A DNA stretch of 22,701 nt. It comes from CAYUNA01 sp047629355 (lineage in GTDB: Bacteria; Bacteroidota; Bacteroidia; Chitinophagales; Saprospiraceae). Positions 1-7,137 of this stretch are shown here, in pieces; positions within the stretch are counted from its first letter, which is position 1; each line of letters starts with the position of its first letter. The stretch spans positions 1-22,701 of the forward strand of contig JBLHWU010000097.1 of NCBI GenBank assembly GCA_047629355.1, read 5' to 3'. Under the pieces are notes generated by a model. That model was not told the origin of the DNA, did not search any database, and was given only the letters and a program-made list of their open reading frames with translations. The position numbers and the translations under genes were made by a program.

Positions 1-99
1 ATTTGATACTCTTCACAAATATCTAAACAGCCTTTTGATTTTCAAAATCTTAGCTCTAATTCCTGATTGTCAATGAACTTTGTATGTAATTTTTTTTGA

Positions 100-192
100 A
101 TGCTCGAAATGTGCCTGCGGCAGCGCGAGTGGGGCTTAGAAGGATAAAAGCGGTTTTGCCACAATCAATCTAAAAAATCTGTTGAGTTTTTA
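100..192. repeat. Degenerate copy of the multi-hairpin element
   Basis: It contains CCTGCGGCAGCGCGAGTGGGG, close to the core at 6790-6810, then AGGATAAAAGCGGTTTT. The far half of the core's third hairpin is missing. It ends with ACAATCAATCTAAAAAATCT and TGTTGAGTTTTTAG, which match the right arm of the copy at 6626-6908 with a few changes. No matching left arm or target duplication is visible, so this looks like an old, internally deleted copy. Confidence 0.65.
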
Positions 193-241
193 GTAAATCA
201 ATATTTTAAACTTGACTTTCAAAAAATTGCTCAAATGCCTC

Positions 242-303
242 GGTGTGTAGACTTCAGTCTACGCCAATCCAACAGTTCAAGCGTAGACTGAAGTCTAAAC
301 ACC
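242..303. repeat. REP-like long hairpin
   Basis: Arms 242-264 and 281-303 are inverted copies that differ at one position out of 23, around a 16-base loop. Each arm contains the near-palindrome TAGACTTCAGTCTA, so each arm could also fold on itself. It sits next to, but separate from, the terminator at 315-362. There is no U-run, so it is more likely a dispersed repeat than a terminator. Confidence 0.7.
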
Positions 304-314
304 AGAACATTATT

Positions 315-362
315 AAAATAAAAAGAGCCTTCCGAATAAGTTCGAAAAGCTCTTTTTATTTT
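315..362. terminator. Bidirectional intrinsic terminator after the antiporter gene
   Basis: The arms AAAATAAAAAGAGC (315-328) and GCTCTTTTTATTTT (349-362) are a perfect 14 bp inverted repeat. Each is A- or U-rich on the outside, the classic form of a terminator that works in both directions. It lies 42 bp beyond the stop codon of the leftward antiporter gene. Confidence 0.85.
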
Positions 363-404
363 CTGAAAAATGATATTTGAAATAGGCTAGTAACAGTAAA
401 AAAA

Positions 405-2477
405 TCACTCCCCCGCTTCTTTTCCGAACTTCCAAACCACACCAAATAAAACAGCGATACTGATAATTAGCAATATAAAGCAAATCAACCAGCCACCACC
501 TAATAAGGTTGATAAAAAACCTGCTGTTATACTCACCGCACCCACCGTCAAAGCATAGGGCATCTGCGTTCGAACGTGGTCGATGTGATTACAATCCGAT
601 GCCAAGGAACTCAAAATTGTAGTATCTGAAATCGGGGAACAGTGGTCACCCAAAACAGAGGCGGCCAAGGTTATCGCAATCACATTTAACAACAATTCCA
701 TCGCTACATCAGGCGCAATACCTTGTGTTTGACAAATCGCCCAGGTCGTCGGCACGGCTATCGGATACAAAATCGCCATTGTACTCCAACTTGACCCCGT
801 TGAGAAAGCAATTAATGCTGCTAAAATGAAAATTATCACAGGCATCAAGTATGGATTCAGACTGTCTTGCAAGGCAAAAGTTAAGTAAGTTGCGGTATTT
901 AATTCTTCTGTCGTGGAAGCCAATGCCCATGCTAAAGTCAAAATTATCAAGGCTGGTAACATTGCTTTGAAACCAGTGACCATTGTGTGCATACTTTCTT
1001 GCAACTTCATTATTTTTTGAAATTGGGTTAAAATAACTGCGGCAATGACGCCCGAAGTCGAAGCCCACAATAAGCCAATATACGAGTCAGATTTTCCAAT
1101 CAATTTTCCAACTTTTTGAAAGAAACCAGCGTCCTCAGGAAGCAAGCTCCCCATCATCGCCCAAGTATCGCCCCAGCTTTGCGACGTGACAGTGAATCCT
1201 TTTTCAATCAACTCCCCATACACACCCACGAAACCCGTATCAATTAGACCAAATAAGGTCATACTGATTACAACTAAGACGGGAATCACCGCATTGTACC
1301 AGCGCAAGGGCGCACCTTTCACAGGCGTCAAATCCTCCATATTTGGCTCGTCATCATCGTCATTTAGTGCAGAAGAAACGCGACCAGTTGTCCGTGCGCG
1401 ATGCTCGGCTTTGTACATTGGTCCATAATCCTTGCCTGTATAAATGAGGATTAAAATGAAAATTAAAGTCAAAACTGGATAGAAAGAATATTTTAGGGAA
1501 GCGATAAAAATCGCGTAGGAAGTCATGTCGGCATTAAAGTTTTCTAAACTGGCAATACCATCTTCAATATAGCCTAATTCTGCGCCAATCCATGTGGTGA
1601 CGAACGCAATCGCCGCAACGGGTGCAGCGGTAGAATCGACAATATAGGCCAGTTTTTCACGCGAAATTTTAAATTTATCCGTCACTGAACGCATCGTATT
1701 TCCAACAATTAAAGTATTCGCATAATCGTCAAAAAAGATAGCAACACCGAGCAACCAAGTAATAAATTGCGCGCTTCTTGGCGACCGAGCATAACGAGAA
1801 AGCGACTTCACAACGCCTGCCATACCGCCATTTCTGGAAATAATCGCGACCATACCACCAATTAATAACGAGAAGATAATAATTGATAGGTGTCCGCTAT
1901 TGGTTAATGCACCCAACACGTATTTTTCAACGACTTTGAAAATGCTCATTAAGAAATAATAGAGAGATTCGATACGCATGCCACCTGCGATAAATGCGCC
2001 GGTCCAAACACCGACAAACAATGAAATAATCACCTCTTTGAATAACAAGGCCAAGGCAACCGCAATCAGCGGCGGCAACAGCGACATCCACAGTGGAATG
2101 TAGCGAACGCGATACGTTCCGTCGTTGTGTTGGGAGAAATGATAAAGTTGGTGGTCGTTATTTTTATTTTTATTTTTAAAAAGAACCAATTCACCAGCTG
2201 CATCAACTTCAAAATCAAAGTTTGCCAAACCGTTTTTAAATAGCAATTCCGTCTCTTCTCCTGCAATTTCTAACTTTGCTTTTCCATTCAAATTATCTGA
2301 CTGAAAAATTATTTTCCCATCTCGACAATCTATAGAATAGTCTTTTAATTCTACCTCGGAAACGGGTGAAATTTCAACTTTTGGCTCAAGAATTAGGGTA
2401 TCGTTGAGCGTTTGCCCGAAGACAACCGTCGTAGAAAAAAGAAGAAAAAAGTAAGTGAGAATCAGGCTATTTTTCAT
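405..2477 (-). CDS. NhaC family Na+/H+ antiporter with secreted N-terminal domain
   Basis: This is a predicted inner-membrane sodium/proton antiporter of 690 residues. The transporter part (about residues 130-690) has about a dozen hydrophobic segments and conserved polar stretches typical of the NhaC family: FFDDYANTLIVGNTMR, DSTAAPVAAIAFVTTW, FSTGSSWSTMA and LGDHCSPISDTTILSS near the end. The N-terminus is unusual. It begins with a signal-peptide-like segment ending near FGQ (residue 22), followed by about 100 polar, beta-rich residues with no membrane segment, which would be extracytoplasmic. NhaC proteins are usually about 450-550 residues, so this domain is an addition. The start is ATG at 2477. 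The gene stands alone, with a terminator at 315-362. The family call is firm, but ion preference cannot be read from sequence, and related families carry amino acids or other cations. Confidence 0.9.
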   Translation of the reverse strand: MKNSLILTYFFLLFSTTVVFGQTLNDTLILEPKVEISPVSEVELKDYSIDCRDGKIIFQSDNLNGKAKLEIAGEETELLFKNGLANFDFEVDAAGELVLFKNKNKNNDHQLYHFSQHNDGTYRVRYIPLWMSLLPPLIAVALALLFKEVIISLFVGVWTGAFIAGGMRIESLYYFLMSIFKVVEKYVLGALTNSGHLSIIIFSLLIGGMVAIISRNGGMAGVVKSLSRYARSPRSAQFITWLLGVAIFFDDYANTLIVGNTMRSVTDKFKISREKLAYIVDSTAAPVAAIAFVTTWIGAELGYIEDGIASLENFNADMTSYAIFIASLKYSFYPVLTLIFILILIYTGKDYGPMYKAEHRARTTGRVSSALNDDDDEPNMEDLTPVKGAPLRWYNAVIPVLVVISMTLFGLIDTGFVGVYGELIEKGFTVTSQSWGDTWAMMGSLLPEDAGFFQKVGKLIGKSDSYIGLLWASTSGVIAAVILTQFQKIMKLQESMHTMVTGFKAMLPALIILTLAWALASTTEELNTATYLTFALQDSLNPYLMPVIIFILAALIAFSTGSSWSTMAILYPIAVPTTWAICQTQGIAPDVAMELLLNVIAITLAASVLGDHCSPISDTTILSSLASDCNHIDHVRTQMPYALTVGAVSITAGFLSTLLGGGWLICFILLIISIAVLFGVVWKFGKEAGE

Positions 2478-2791
2478 ATTTCGTTTTGTCTAAAACCTCA
2501 TGTTATGCAGGAATCTCGAAGAGATTGAATATGAGTAATCGCAGATAAAACCTGAGGAAAGTGAAAAGATGTGTAACAACTCTGGAAGAATTGAACCTTA
2601 AAAGTCGAAGCTCAACTCTTCCATGGTTGCGACGTCTTTTTTCGTTATCCTTCGGATTTCATCCAAGGTTATTCACATTCAACTACTTTGTAGTTATTGA
2701 CTACATAAAATGAGCTAAAATGTGCTGTCGCTTTTTAAAGATTCGTATGAACCAGCTGCAAGATAGCAAATTCACTAAAAAGTCCTTCCAA
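2478..2791. other. Intergenic region filled by a REP-like inverted pair
   Basis: No gene is supported. Most of the 314 bp is a pair of REP-like units in inverted orientation (2512-2695). The remaining AT-rich part (2696-2791) shows no clear promoter box or terminator. Confidence 0.55.
2512..2695. repeat. REP-like inverted pair, copy 1
   Basis: Left unit: hairpin AATCTCGAAGAGATT (2512-2526) joined to the linker TTGAATATGAGTAATC. Centre: an imperfect inverted repeat, 2577-2594 against 2612-2629 (15 of 18 positions match). Right unit: hairpin CCTTCGGAT-TTC-ATCCAAGG (one bulge), then the linker GGTTATTCACATTCAA (2667-2682), then hairpin AACTACTTTGTAGTT (2681-2695). The same architecture occurs at 12903-13080 and 20174-20319 with different stem sequences. 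Confidence 0.75.
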
Positions 2792-4327
2792 TTACCCATT
2801 TTTTTCCTCGTTCATTTTTTTTAGTTGCTTTTCTATTTTTTCTTCCCGACGCTTTAACTGTTCTTCTTTTTCTTCCAATTCTTTTTGACGTTCGTCTTTC
2901 AATCGGCGACGACGGTCTTTCCAACTTTTCACAATAAAGTCATAGGTAAAAACAAGCGTAAATGCTTGATAACGAGTCGTTACGGGACCGCTTCCACTAA
3001 ATTCGAATAAGTTTTCTTGGGTGATATTATTCAAATCAACCACTCGCGTATTTGTTTTTTTAAAACCAAAAGCATAGTCTAACCCGAGTGAAAACTGGTT
3101 ATTCCAAGCCTTAAAAAATCCTCCACAAGAAAGATGAAATATATCTGGTGAGGTACTCAAAAAACTCAACGTTTGAAAATTAGGATCAAGCCGTCGTTGA
3201 TTAAAATCCGTTCGTGCACCCCAAATCATGGTTACTTTGTCATTGTATCTAGTCTGCAATCCAACAGCCATATTCAGCACCGCTTTTTCCCCTGCATTCA
3301 CTAAAAACCTATTTAAAAATATCTCGTTAGCTTCTCCATTAAACGGGTCATCTTTATCGTCAATAATCGTGTAGGGTTTAACTGCGGTAAAATATTCAGT
3401 CGAGAACGATACTCGCGTTCGTTTAATGGTAAAATCAAGTCCTAAACCAAATGACCAAGGTGTATGGTACTCCATCAAATCTGCACTTTTCAAATTTGAA
3501 ATCAACACTACACTATCTTGCGGATAAACCTTTAAATCGTCCAAATCATAGCTCGCACCATCTAAGAAATATTTATAAATGGGTGTCGTTGCTGTCAAGC
3601 CAATTTTGATATTTCCTAAAGTGGCAGACAATCCAAATTTGGTCAACAAACCACCTTTAAAACTAAATTTGTACCGTACTTTCGACCGCCAAGCCAGCAA
3701 CACATCATACGGATTGTCTTTTGAAACAATCTCTTTTTGCACCGATAATAAAGCATTTTCGGAGTGCATTGCTGCAAATTGAGTCGCTCCCAAAGATAAT
3801 TTATCATTAAGTCTATACGCCATTCCGTAGCCAAACCAGCGTTGACTAACCTTTCGACTAAAATCTAAATTACCTACAAAAAGTAACCCTTCCTGATTTT
3901 TGACCGTTCCTACCTCTCGACTTCTTGCGCCCAGTCCTGATTTAAAACGCGTAAAAGAGGTAAATGCAGCCTTGATTTTTTTATTCTTAAATGGTCTAAC
4001 CCCAACGGCAGCAAAGCCAGGCGTAAAACCAAAATTAGTGTTCCGTAAACTATTACCAGAGCCCAGATAATTTTGTGTTTTTAAAATAGAATAAGACGGC
4101 GTAAAAAATGTTAAGGAAACTCCAAAATCTTCGCCATTTCCCATCGCACCAGGATTGTAATAAACGGCAGTTTCATCATCAGTCGAGGCAATGACCGCAC
4201 CATTTAGAAGTAATCCTTTTGCACCATATTGATGTGTCCAATAGTGGGCGTCGTTTTGGGCATTTAGTTGAAAAATGGTGGTTAAAATAAAAATAAATGC
4301 GATTCCAGTTTTGTATTGATTTTTCAT
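2792..4327 (-). CDS. Outer-membrane beta-barrel protein (OmpP1/FadL-like) with coiled-coil tail
   Basis: A 511-residue predicted outer-membrane protein. A signal peptide (MKNQYKTGIAFIFILTTIFQLNAQ) is followed by an early stretch, GAVIASTDDETAVYYNPGAMG, which resembles the N-terminal plug region of FadL/OmpP1-type barrels. Many alternating amphipathic strands follow, up to TRYQAFTLVFTYDFIVKSW. After the last strand come about 40 very charged residues (KDRRRRLKDERQKELEEKEE and onwards) that look like a coiled coil and would lie in the periplasm. ATG at 4327 is preferred over the TTG one codon upstream because the signal peptide begins there. A hydrophobic-compound transport role is possible by family resemblance only. 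The barrel assignment is reasonably sure, the substrate unknown. Confidence 0.75.
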   Translation of the reverse strand: MKNQYKTGIAFIFILTTIFQLNAQNDAHYWTHQYGAKGLLLNGAVIASTDDETAVYYNPGAMGNGEDFGVSLTFFTPSYSILKTQNYLGSGNSLRNTNFGFTPGFAAVGVRPFKNKKIKAAFTSFTRFKSGLGARSREVGTVKNQEGLLFVGNLDFSRKVSQRWFGYGMAYRLNDKLSLGATQFAAMHSENALLSVQKEIVSKDNPYDVLLAWRSKVRYKFSFKGGLLTKFGLSATLGNIKIGLTATTPIYKYFLDGASYDLDDLKVYPQDSVVLISNLKSADLMEYHTPWSFGLGLDFTIKRTRVSFSTEYFTAVKPYTIIDDKDDPFNGEANEIFLNRFLVNAGEKAVLNMAVGLQTRYNDKVTMIWGARTDFNQRRLDPNFQTLSFLSTSPDIFHLSCGGFFKAWNNQFSLGLDYAFGFKKTNTRVVDLNNITQENLFEFSGSGPVTTRYQAFTLVFTYDFIVKSWKDRRRRLKDERQKELEEKEEQLKRREEKIEKQLKKMNEEKNG

Positions 4328-4352
4328 CAAATTATTTTCATTTTTTTCAAAA

Positions 4353-4386
4353 AAAAGCCGCGAGTAGTAACACTACTCACGGCTTT
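4353..4386. terminator. Terminator after rocD
   Basis: AAAAGCCGCGAGTAGT (4353-4368) pairs with ACTACTCACGGCTTTT (4371-4386) with one mismatch and a tight loop. It is flanked by A-runs on the left and T-rich sequence on the right. It lies between the rocD stop codon and the start of the next leftward gene, so it separates the two transcripts. Confidence 0.8.
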
Positions 4387-4423
4387 TGCTTTTTAATTTT
4401 GACGTCAACCGTCCGTCGTCTAC

Positions 4424-5707
4424 CTATTTCTTAAACGCTAAAATCGTCTTTTCAATAATATCACAACATGCGTGTATTTGCTCCTCCGTTATAACCAATG
4501 GCGGTGCAAATCGAATGATATTTCCATGTGTTGGTTTTGCCAACAGCCCATTATCTTTCATCGCTACACAAAGGTCCCAAGCAGTAGTGCTATCAGGTGT
4601 ATCGTTAATCAAAACGGCATTCAACAAACCTCGACCACGTACCAAATTAACCAAATCAGATTTCTCCGCCAAGCTACTCATTCGATTCCGGAAAATTAAG
4701 CCTAATCGACGGGCATTGTTCATTAATTTCTCATCCGTCACTACATTCAAAGCCTCAATAGCTACAGCACAACCAATTGGATTTCCACCAAAAGTACTTC
4801 CGTGTTGACCAGGCTGAATGACATTCATAATCTCATTATCTGCCAATACCGCCGATACCGGATAAGCCCCCCCAGACAATGCTTTTCCGAGAATCAAAAT
4901 ATCCGGACGCACGTAAGTAGCTTGTTGTTTGCAAGTGCTGTCACAAGTACAGTTCCCACAAATAGCCAACAAACTTCCCGTTCTTGCGATACCTGTTTGA
5001 ATTTCGTCGGCAATAAACAATACGTTGTGTTCTTTACACAACGCCGCACATTTTTCAATAAAATCATCAGCAGGTGTGTAAACACCCGCTTCACCCTGAA
5101 TTGGTTCAACCATAAAACCCGCGACGTTTTTGCCGTGGTCTTTCAATGCCACCAACAAAGCATCGACATCATTATAAGGAATCGAAACAAAACCTGGGGT
5201 ATATGGCCCAAATTTCCCTTTTGCATCTGGGTCAGACGAAAACGAAATAATCGTCGTCGTTCGACCGTGAAAGTTTTGACCACAGACGATAATAATGGCT
5301 TGATTGTCCGCAATGCCTTTCTTTTCGTACCCCCATTTTCGACAAATTTTAATCGCCGTTTCAACACCTTCCGCACCGGTATTCATCGGCAATACTTTGT
5401 CAAAACTAAAGTAGTTGGTCAAAAACTCTTCGTAAGGTCCTAATTTATCATTGTAAAATGCTCGAGACGTTAACATCAATGTTTCCGCCTGTTCTTTCAA
5501 CGCATTGACAATTCTTGGGTGACAGTGCCCTTGATTAACCGCTGAATATGCTGATAAAAAATCATAATATCTTTTACCTTCCACATCCCATACATATACG
5601 CCTTCACCTTTCGCGAGGACAACTGGTAATGGGTGGTAGTTGTGCGCACCGTATTTATCTTCTTGTTGGATAAAGTCTTGAGAGGAAACTTGCACTTCGT
5701 TAGTCAT
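4424..5707 (-). CDS. rocD: Ornithine-oxo-acid aminotransferase
   Basis: A PLP-dependent class III aminotransferase of 427 residues. It moves the delta-amino group of ornithine to 2-oxoglutarate, giving glutamate semialdehyde, and so links arginine/ornithine to proline and glutamate in the cytoplasm. Visible landmarks are NTGAEGVETAIKICRKWGY, CGQNFHGRTTTIIS, EPIQGEAGVYTP, LFIADEIQTGIARTG, and LILGKALSGGAYPVSAVLAD with the predicted PLP lysine at residue 275, then GQHGSTFGGNP. An extra cysteine-rich insertion (C250, C253, C255, C259) lies between the GIARTG and VRPDILILGKA segments. ATG at 5707 is chosen because homology begins at MTNEVQ; a TTG-like start nine codons upstream is poorer. It is transcribed alone, with a hairpin just upstream (5742-5764) and a terminator at 4353-4386. 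Confidence 0.93.
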   Translation of the reverse strand: MTNEVQVSSQDFIQQEDKYGAHNYHPLPVVLAKGEGVYVWDVEGKRYYDFLSAYSAVNQGHCHPRIVNALKEQAETLMLTSRAFYNDKLGPYEEFLTNYFSFDKVLPMNTGAEGVETAIKICRKWGYEKKGIADNQAIIIVCGQNFHGRTTTIISFSSDPDAKGKFGPYTPGFVSIPYNDVDALLVALKDHGKNVAGFMVEPIQGEAGVYTPADDFIEKCAALCKEHNVLFIADEIQTGIARTGSLLAICGNCTCDSTCKQQATYVRPDILILGKALSGGAYPVSAVLADNEIMNVIQPGQHGSTFGGNPIGCAVAIEALNVVTDEKLMNNARRLGLIFRNRMSSLAEKSDLVNLVRGRGLLNAVLINDTPDSTTAWDLCVAMKDNGLLAKPTHGNIIRFAPPLVITEEQIHACCDIIEKTILAFKK

Positions 5708-5741
5708 AAGCTTAAATTTTATTTGGTAGAACATTTTTTAC

Positions 5742-5764
5742 CTTTCGGGTTGGAAACCCGAAAG
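5742..5764. repeat. Perfect 10 bp hairpin upstream of rocD
   Basis: CTTTCGGGTT, loop GGA, AACCCGAAAG. The small loop and GC-rich stem resemble the hairpins of the REP-like repeats elsewhere in the window. It lies about 35 bp upstream of the rocD start and has no U-run in either direction. Whether it affects rocD expression cannot be told from sequence. Confidence 0.7.
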
Positions 5765-5857
5765 ACGAGCTTCCCAGATTTAAAATCCGAGTTACTTAGG
5801 TAATTCTCTAATTTTTGCGCAAGTTCTGATTAATTTAGGAGATTTTAAAATAAAACG

Positions 5858-6068
5858 GTGGGTTTCCTTAGGGATTTGGAAAATAACTCCGCCAACTACC
5901 AAGTATTTCTTTTATCCTTATTTTCCACTTTTGAAACAGTCATTGTATAGAGATAATTCCTGTTTAAAAAGTAAACATCTTTTGTCATTTCGACCGAAGT
6001 GGAGAAAAAGAACAAAATAAACGTTGTTAGTTGGCGGACTTATTATTTTACCGTTACTTAGGAATGTG
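5858..6068. repeat. Imperfect inverted-repeat (MITE-like) element
   Basis: AATAACTCCGCCAACTA (5882-5898) matches the inverse of TAGTTGGCGGACTTATT (6028-6044) at 16 of 17 positions. Weaker inverted similarity continues outward to about 5868 and 6063. The interior carries TCATTTCGACCGAAGTGGAG (5987-6006), which resembles a short hairpin sequence common in Bacteroidota intergenic DNA. No clean target duplication is visible, so the ends are approximate. Confidence 0.5.
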
Positions 6069-6114
6069 AATTAAATAAACTCAGACTCTTGAGAGGATAT
6101 TTTACCTTTATTCC

Positions 6115-6498
6115 TTAAATTTTCTCCAATTCTGTCTTCGTCAACTTATGCACCACATCACCAGTATGCGCAATCACATTGGGTTCAAATAACAGAACTA
6201 AAACGATTTCGCCATTTGTCCATGGTCGATGCTGCATGCCTTTTGGAATGATGATTAGCTCGCCTTCTTTGAGGTTTTGAGTAGTCTCCTTACCATTTGC
6301 GTCACGCAAATCCATGATAAGATTTCCTTTAAAAACCAGGAATAATTCATCCTCATTCTTGTGGTCATGCCATACGAAATCTCCTTGAAGTTTGGCTAAT
6401 TTAACGTGCTGACCATTGAGTTCACCGATGATTTTGGGTGTCCAAGTTTCGGTAAATCGAGAAAATTTTTCGAGGACATTTATAGATTGTGGTATCAT
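6115..6498 (-). CDS. Small cupin-domain protein
   Basis: A 127-residue single-domain cupin. Metal-binding motif 1 is visible as WHDHKNEDELFLVFKGNL (His, His and Glu in the usual spacing). Motif 2 is GELIIIPKGMQHRPW, with its final metal-binding His. The fold is a small beta-barrel that usually binds one divalent metal. Members include isomerases, dioxygenases and sugar-binding proteins, and short stand-alone cupins like this are mostly of unknown substrate. There is no signal peptide, so it is cytoplasmic. It starts at ATG 6498, about 12 bp from a possible -7 box on the same strand (TATTTTTG, 6517-6510), which would give a very short leader. It appears to be transcribed alone. Confidence 0.85.
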   Translation of the reverse strand: MIPQSINVLEKFSRFTETWTPKIIGELNGQHVKLAKLQGDFVWHDHKNEDELFLVFKGNLIMDLRDANGKETTQNLKEGELIIIPKGMQHRPWTNGEIVLVLLFEPNVIAHTGDVVHKLTKTELEKI

Positions 6499-6625
6499 TT
6501 TTTTTAAAGCAAAAATAGTTTTTTTTTACAAATAATGATTTTGCGTTTTATATCATAGAAATAGTTTGTGGTAAAGGTATCGGATAGCACTGCGCGTAAG
6601 TACCTGGATACAATTAATCGGACGT

Positions 6626-6908
6626 CTAATAACTGAAAACTCAACAGATTTTACAAATGGTCGATTTTTCATAAAAATGACCAAGTTTAACTCCGCATGA
6701 AGTAGTAGATGGTAACAGGAGTTTGCTAAAAAATTAAGCAGCGAGAAAACCAAAAGATTTTCTCGCTTCGAAAAATACAATGCGCGCTGCCTGCGGCAGC
6801 GCGAGTGGGGTTTTGAGGGATAAAATCGGTTTTACAAACCACTTTTATCCCTCAAACTCCCTTTAGTCACAATCAATCTGAAAAATCTGTTGAGTTTTCA
6901 GCTAATAA
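6626..6908. mobile_element. Multi-hairpin non-coding mobile element (complete copy)
   Basis: The target duplication CTAATAA is present at 6626-6632 and 6902-6908. The terminal inverted repeats are CTGAAAACTCAACAGATTTT (6633-6652) and its perfect inverse (6882-6901). Inside are five further hairpins: 6658-6683 (TGGTC/GACCA), 6689-6723 (AACTCC/GGAGTT), 6741-6766 (GCGAGAAAA/TTTTCTCGC), 6783-6803 (CGCGCTGCC-TGC-GGCAGCGCG) and 6812-6856 (TTTGAGGGATAAAA and inverse). The last three form a core that recurs at 19991-20111. There is no transposase, so movement would need help in trans. The structure is read directly from sequence; mobility is inferred from the duplication. Confidence 0.8.
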
Positions 6909-7063
6909 GTATCTTTTTCCGTTATTTTTCACTGAAAAACACTTCAATAAGTAGGTGACCTTAAAGGGAGTATTCAAGAATTTTTTAGCGCAAAAAAACG
7001 AAAAAATCTTGTCTAAAAATTTTACCTAATTAATAGACTTGTTACTTATCAGATACCTCAAAC

Positions 7064-7099
7064 AAAAAAAGCCCACAACCGTTAGATTGTGAGCTTTTT
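7064..7099. terminator. Terminator after the CBM48/HhH gene
   Basis: The arms AAAAAAAGC...CACAA (7064-7078) and TTGTGAGCTTTTT (7087-7099) form a stem with one bulge. It has A-run and T-run flanks and lies about 40 bp beyond the leftward gene's stop. Confidence 0.8.
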
Positions 7100-7137
7100 A
7101 TATTTTAAAACGGAGTCAATTAAATCAACTCAATCAA

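Larger units (their letters stand above)
1..404. other. Repeat-rich spacer before the antiporter gene
   Basis: No credible gene is present in this stretch. It holds, in order, a degenerate copy of the multi-hairpin element (about 100-192), a long hairpin with nearly identical arms (242-303), and a strong bidirectional terminator (315-362). Any gene to the left lies outside the window. Confidence 0.6.
5708..6114. other. Repeat-containing spacer between rocD and the cupin gene
   Basis: About 400 bp without a credible gene. It contains the perfect hairpin at 5742-5764 and an imperfect inverted-repeat element (about 5858-6068). No TAnnTTTG box facing rocD was found. Confidence 0.5.
6499..7137. 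other. Spacer holding the complete multi-hairpin element
   Basis: No credible gene; a 75-codon leftward open frame here lies inside the element and is not supported. The stretch holds the mobile element (6626-6908). To its right CTCCCTTTAGTCAC (6857-6870) is partly repeated in inverse at about 6955-6970. The terminator of the next gene lies at 7064-7099. Confidence 0.55.

Noticed and set aside
4802..5443. 213-codon rightward open frame opposite rocD
   Set aside because: Antisense to a well-supported enzyme and with no recognisable domain.
6510..6517. Minus-strand TATTTTTG box as a firm promoter for the cupin gene
   Set aside because: No -33 box at the right distance and the leader would be only about five bases; kept only as a remark in the gene entry.
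6553..6780. 75-codon leftward open frame between the cupin and CBM48/HhH genes
   Set aside because: It lies within the multi-hairpin element, spans its inverted repeat and hairpins, and has no family resemblance.
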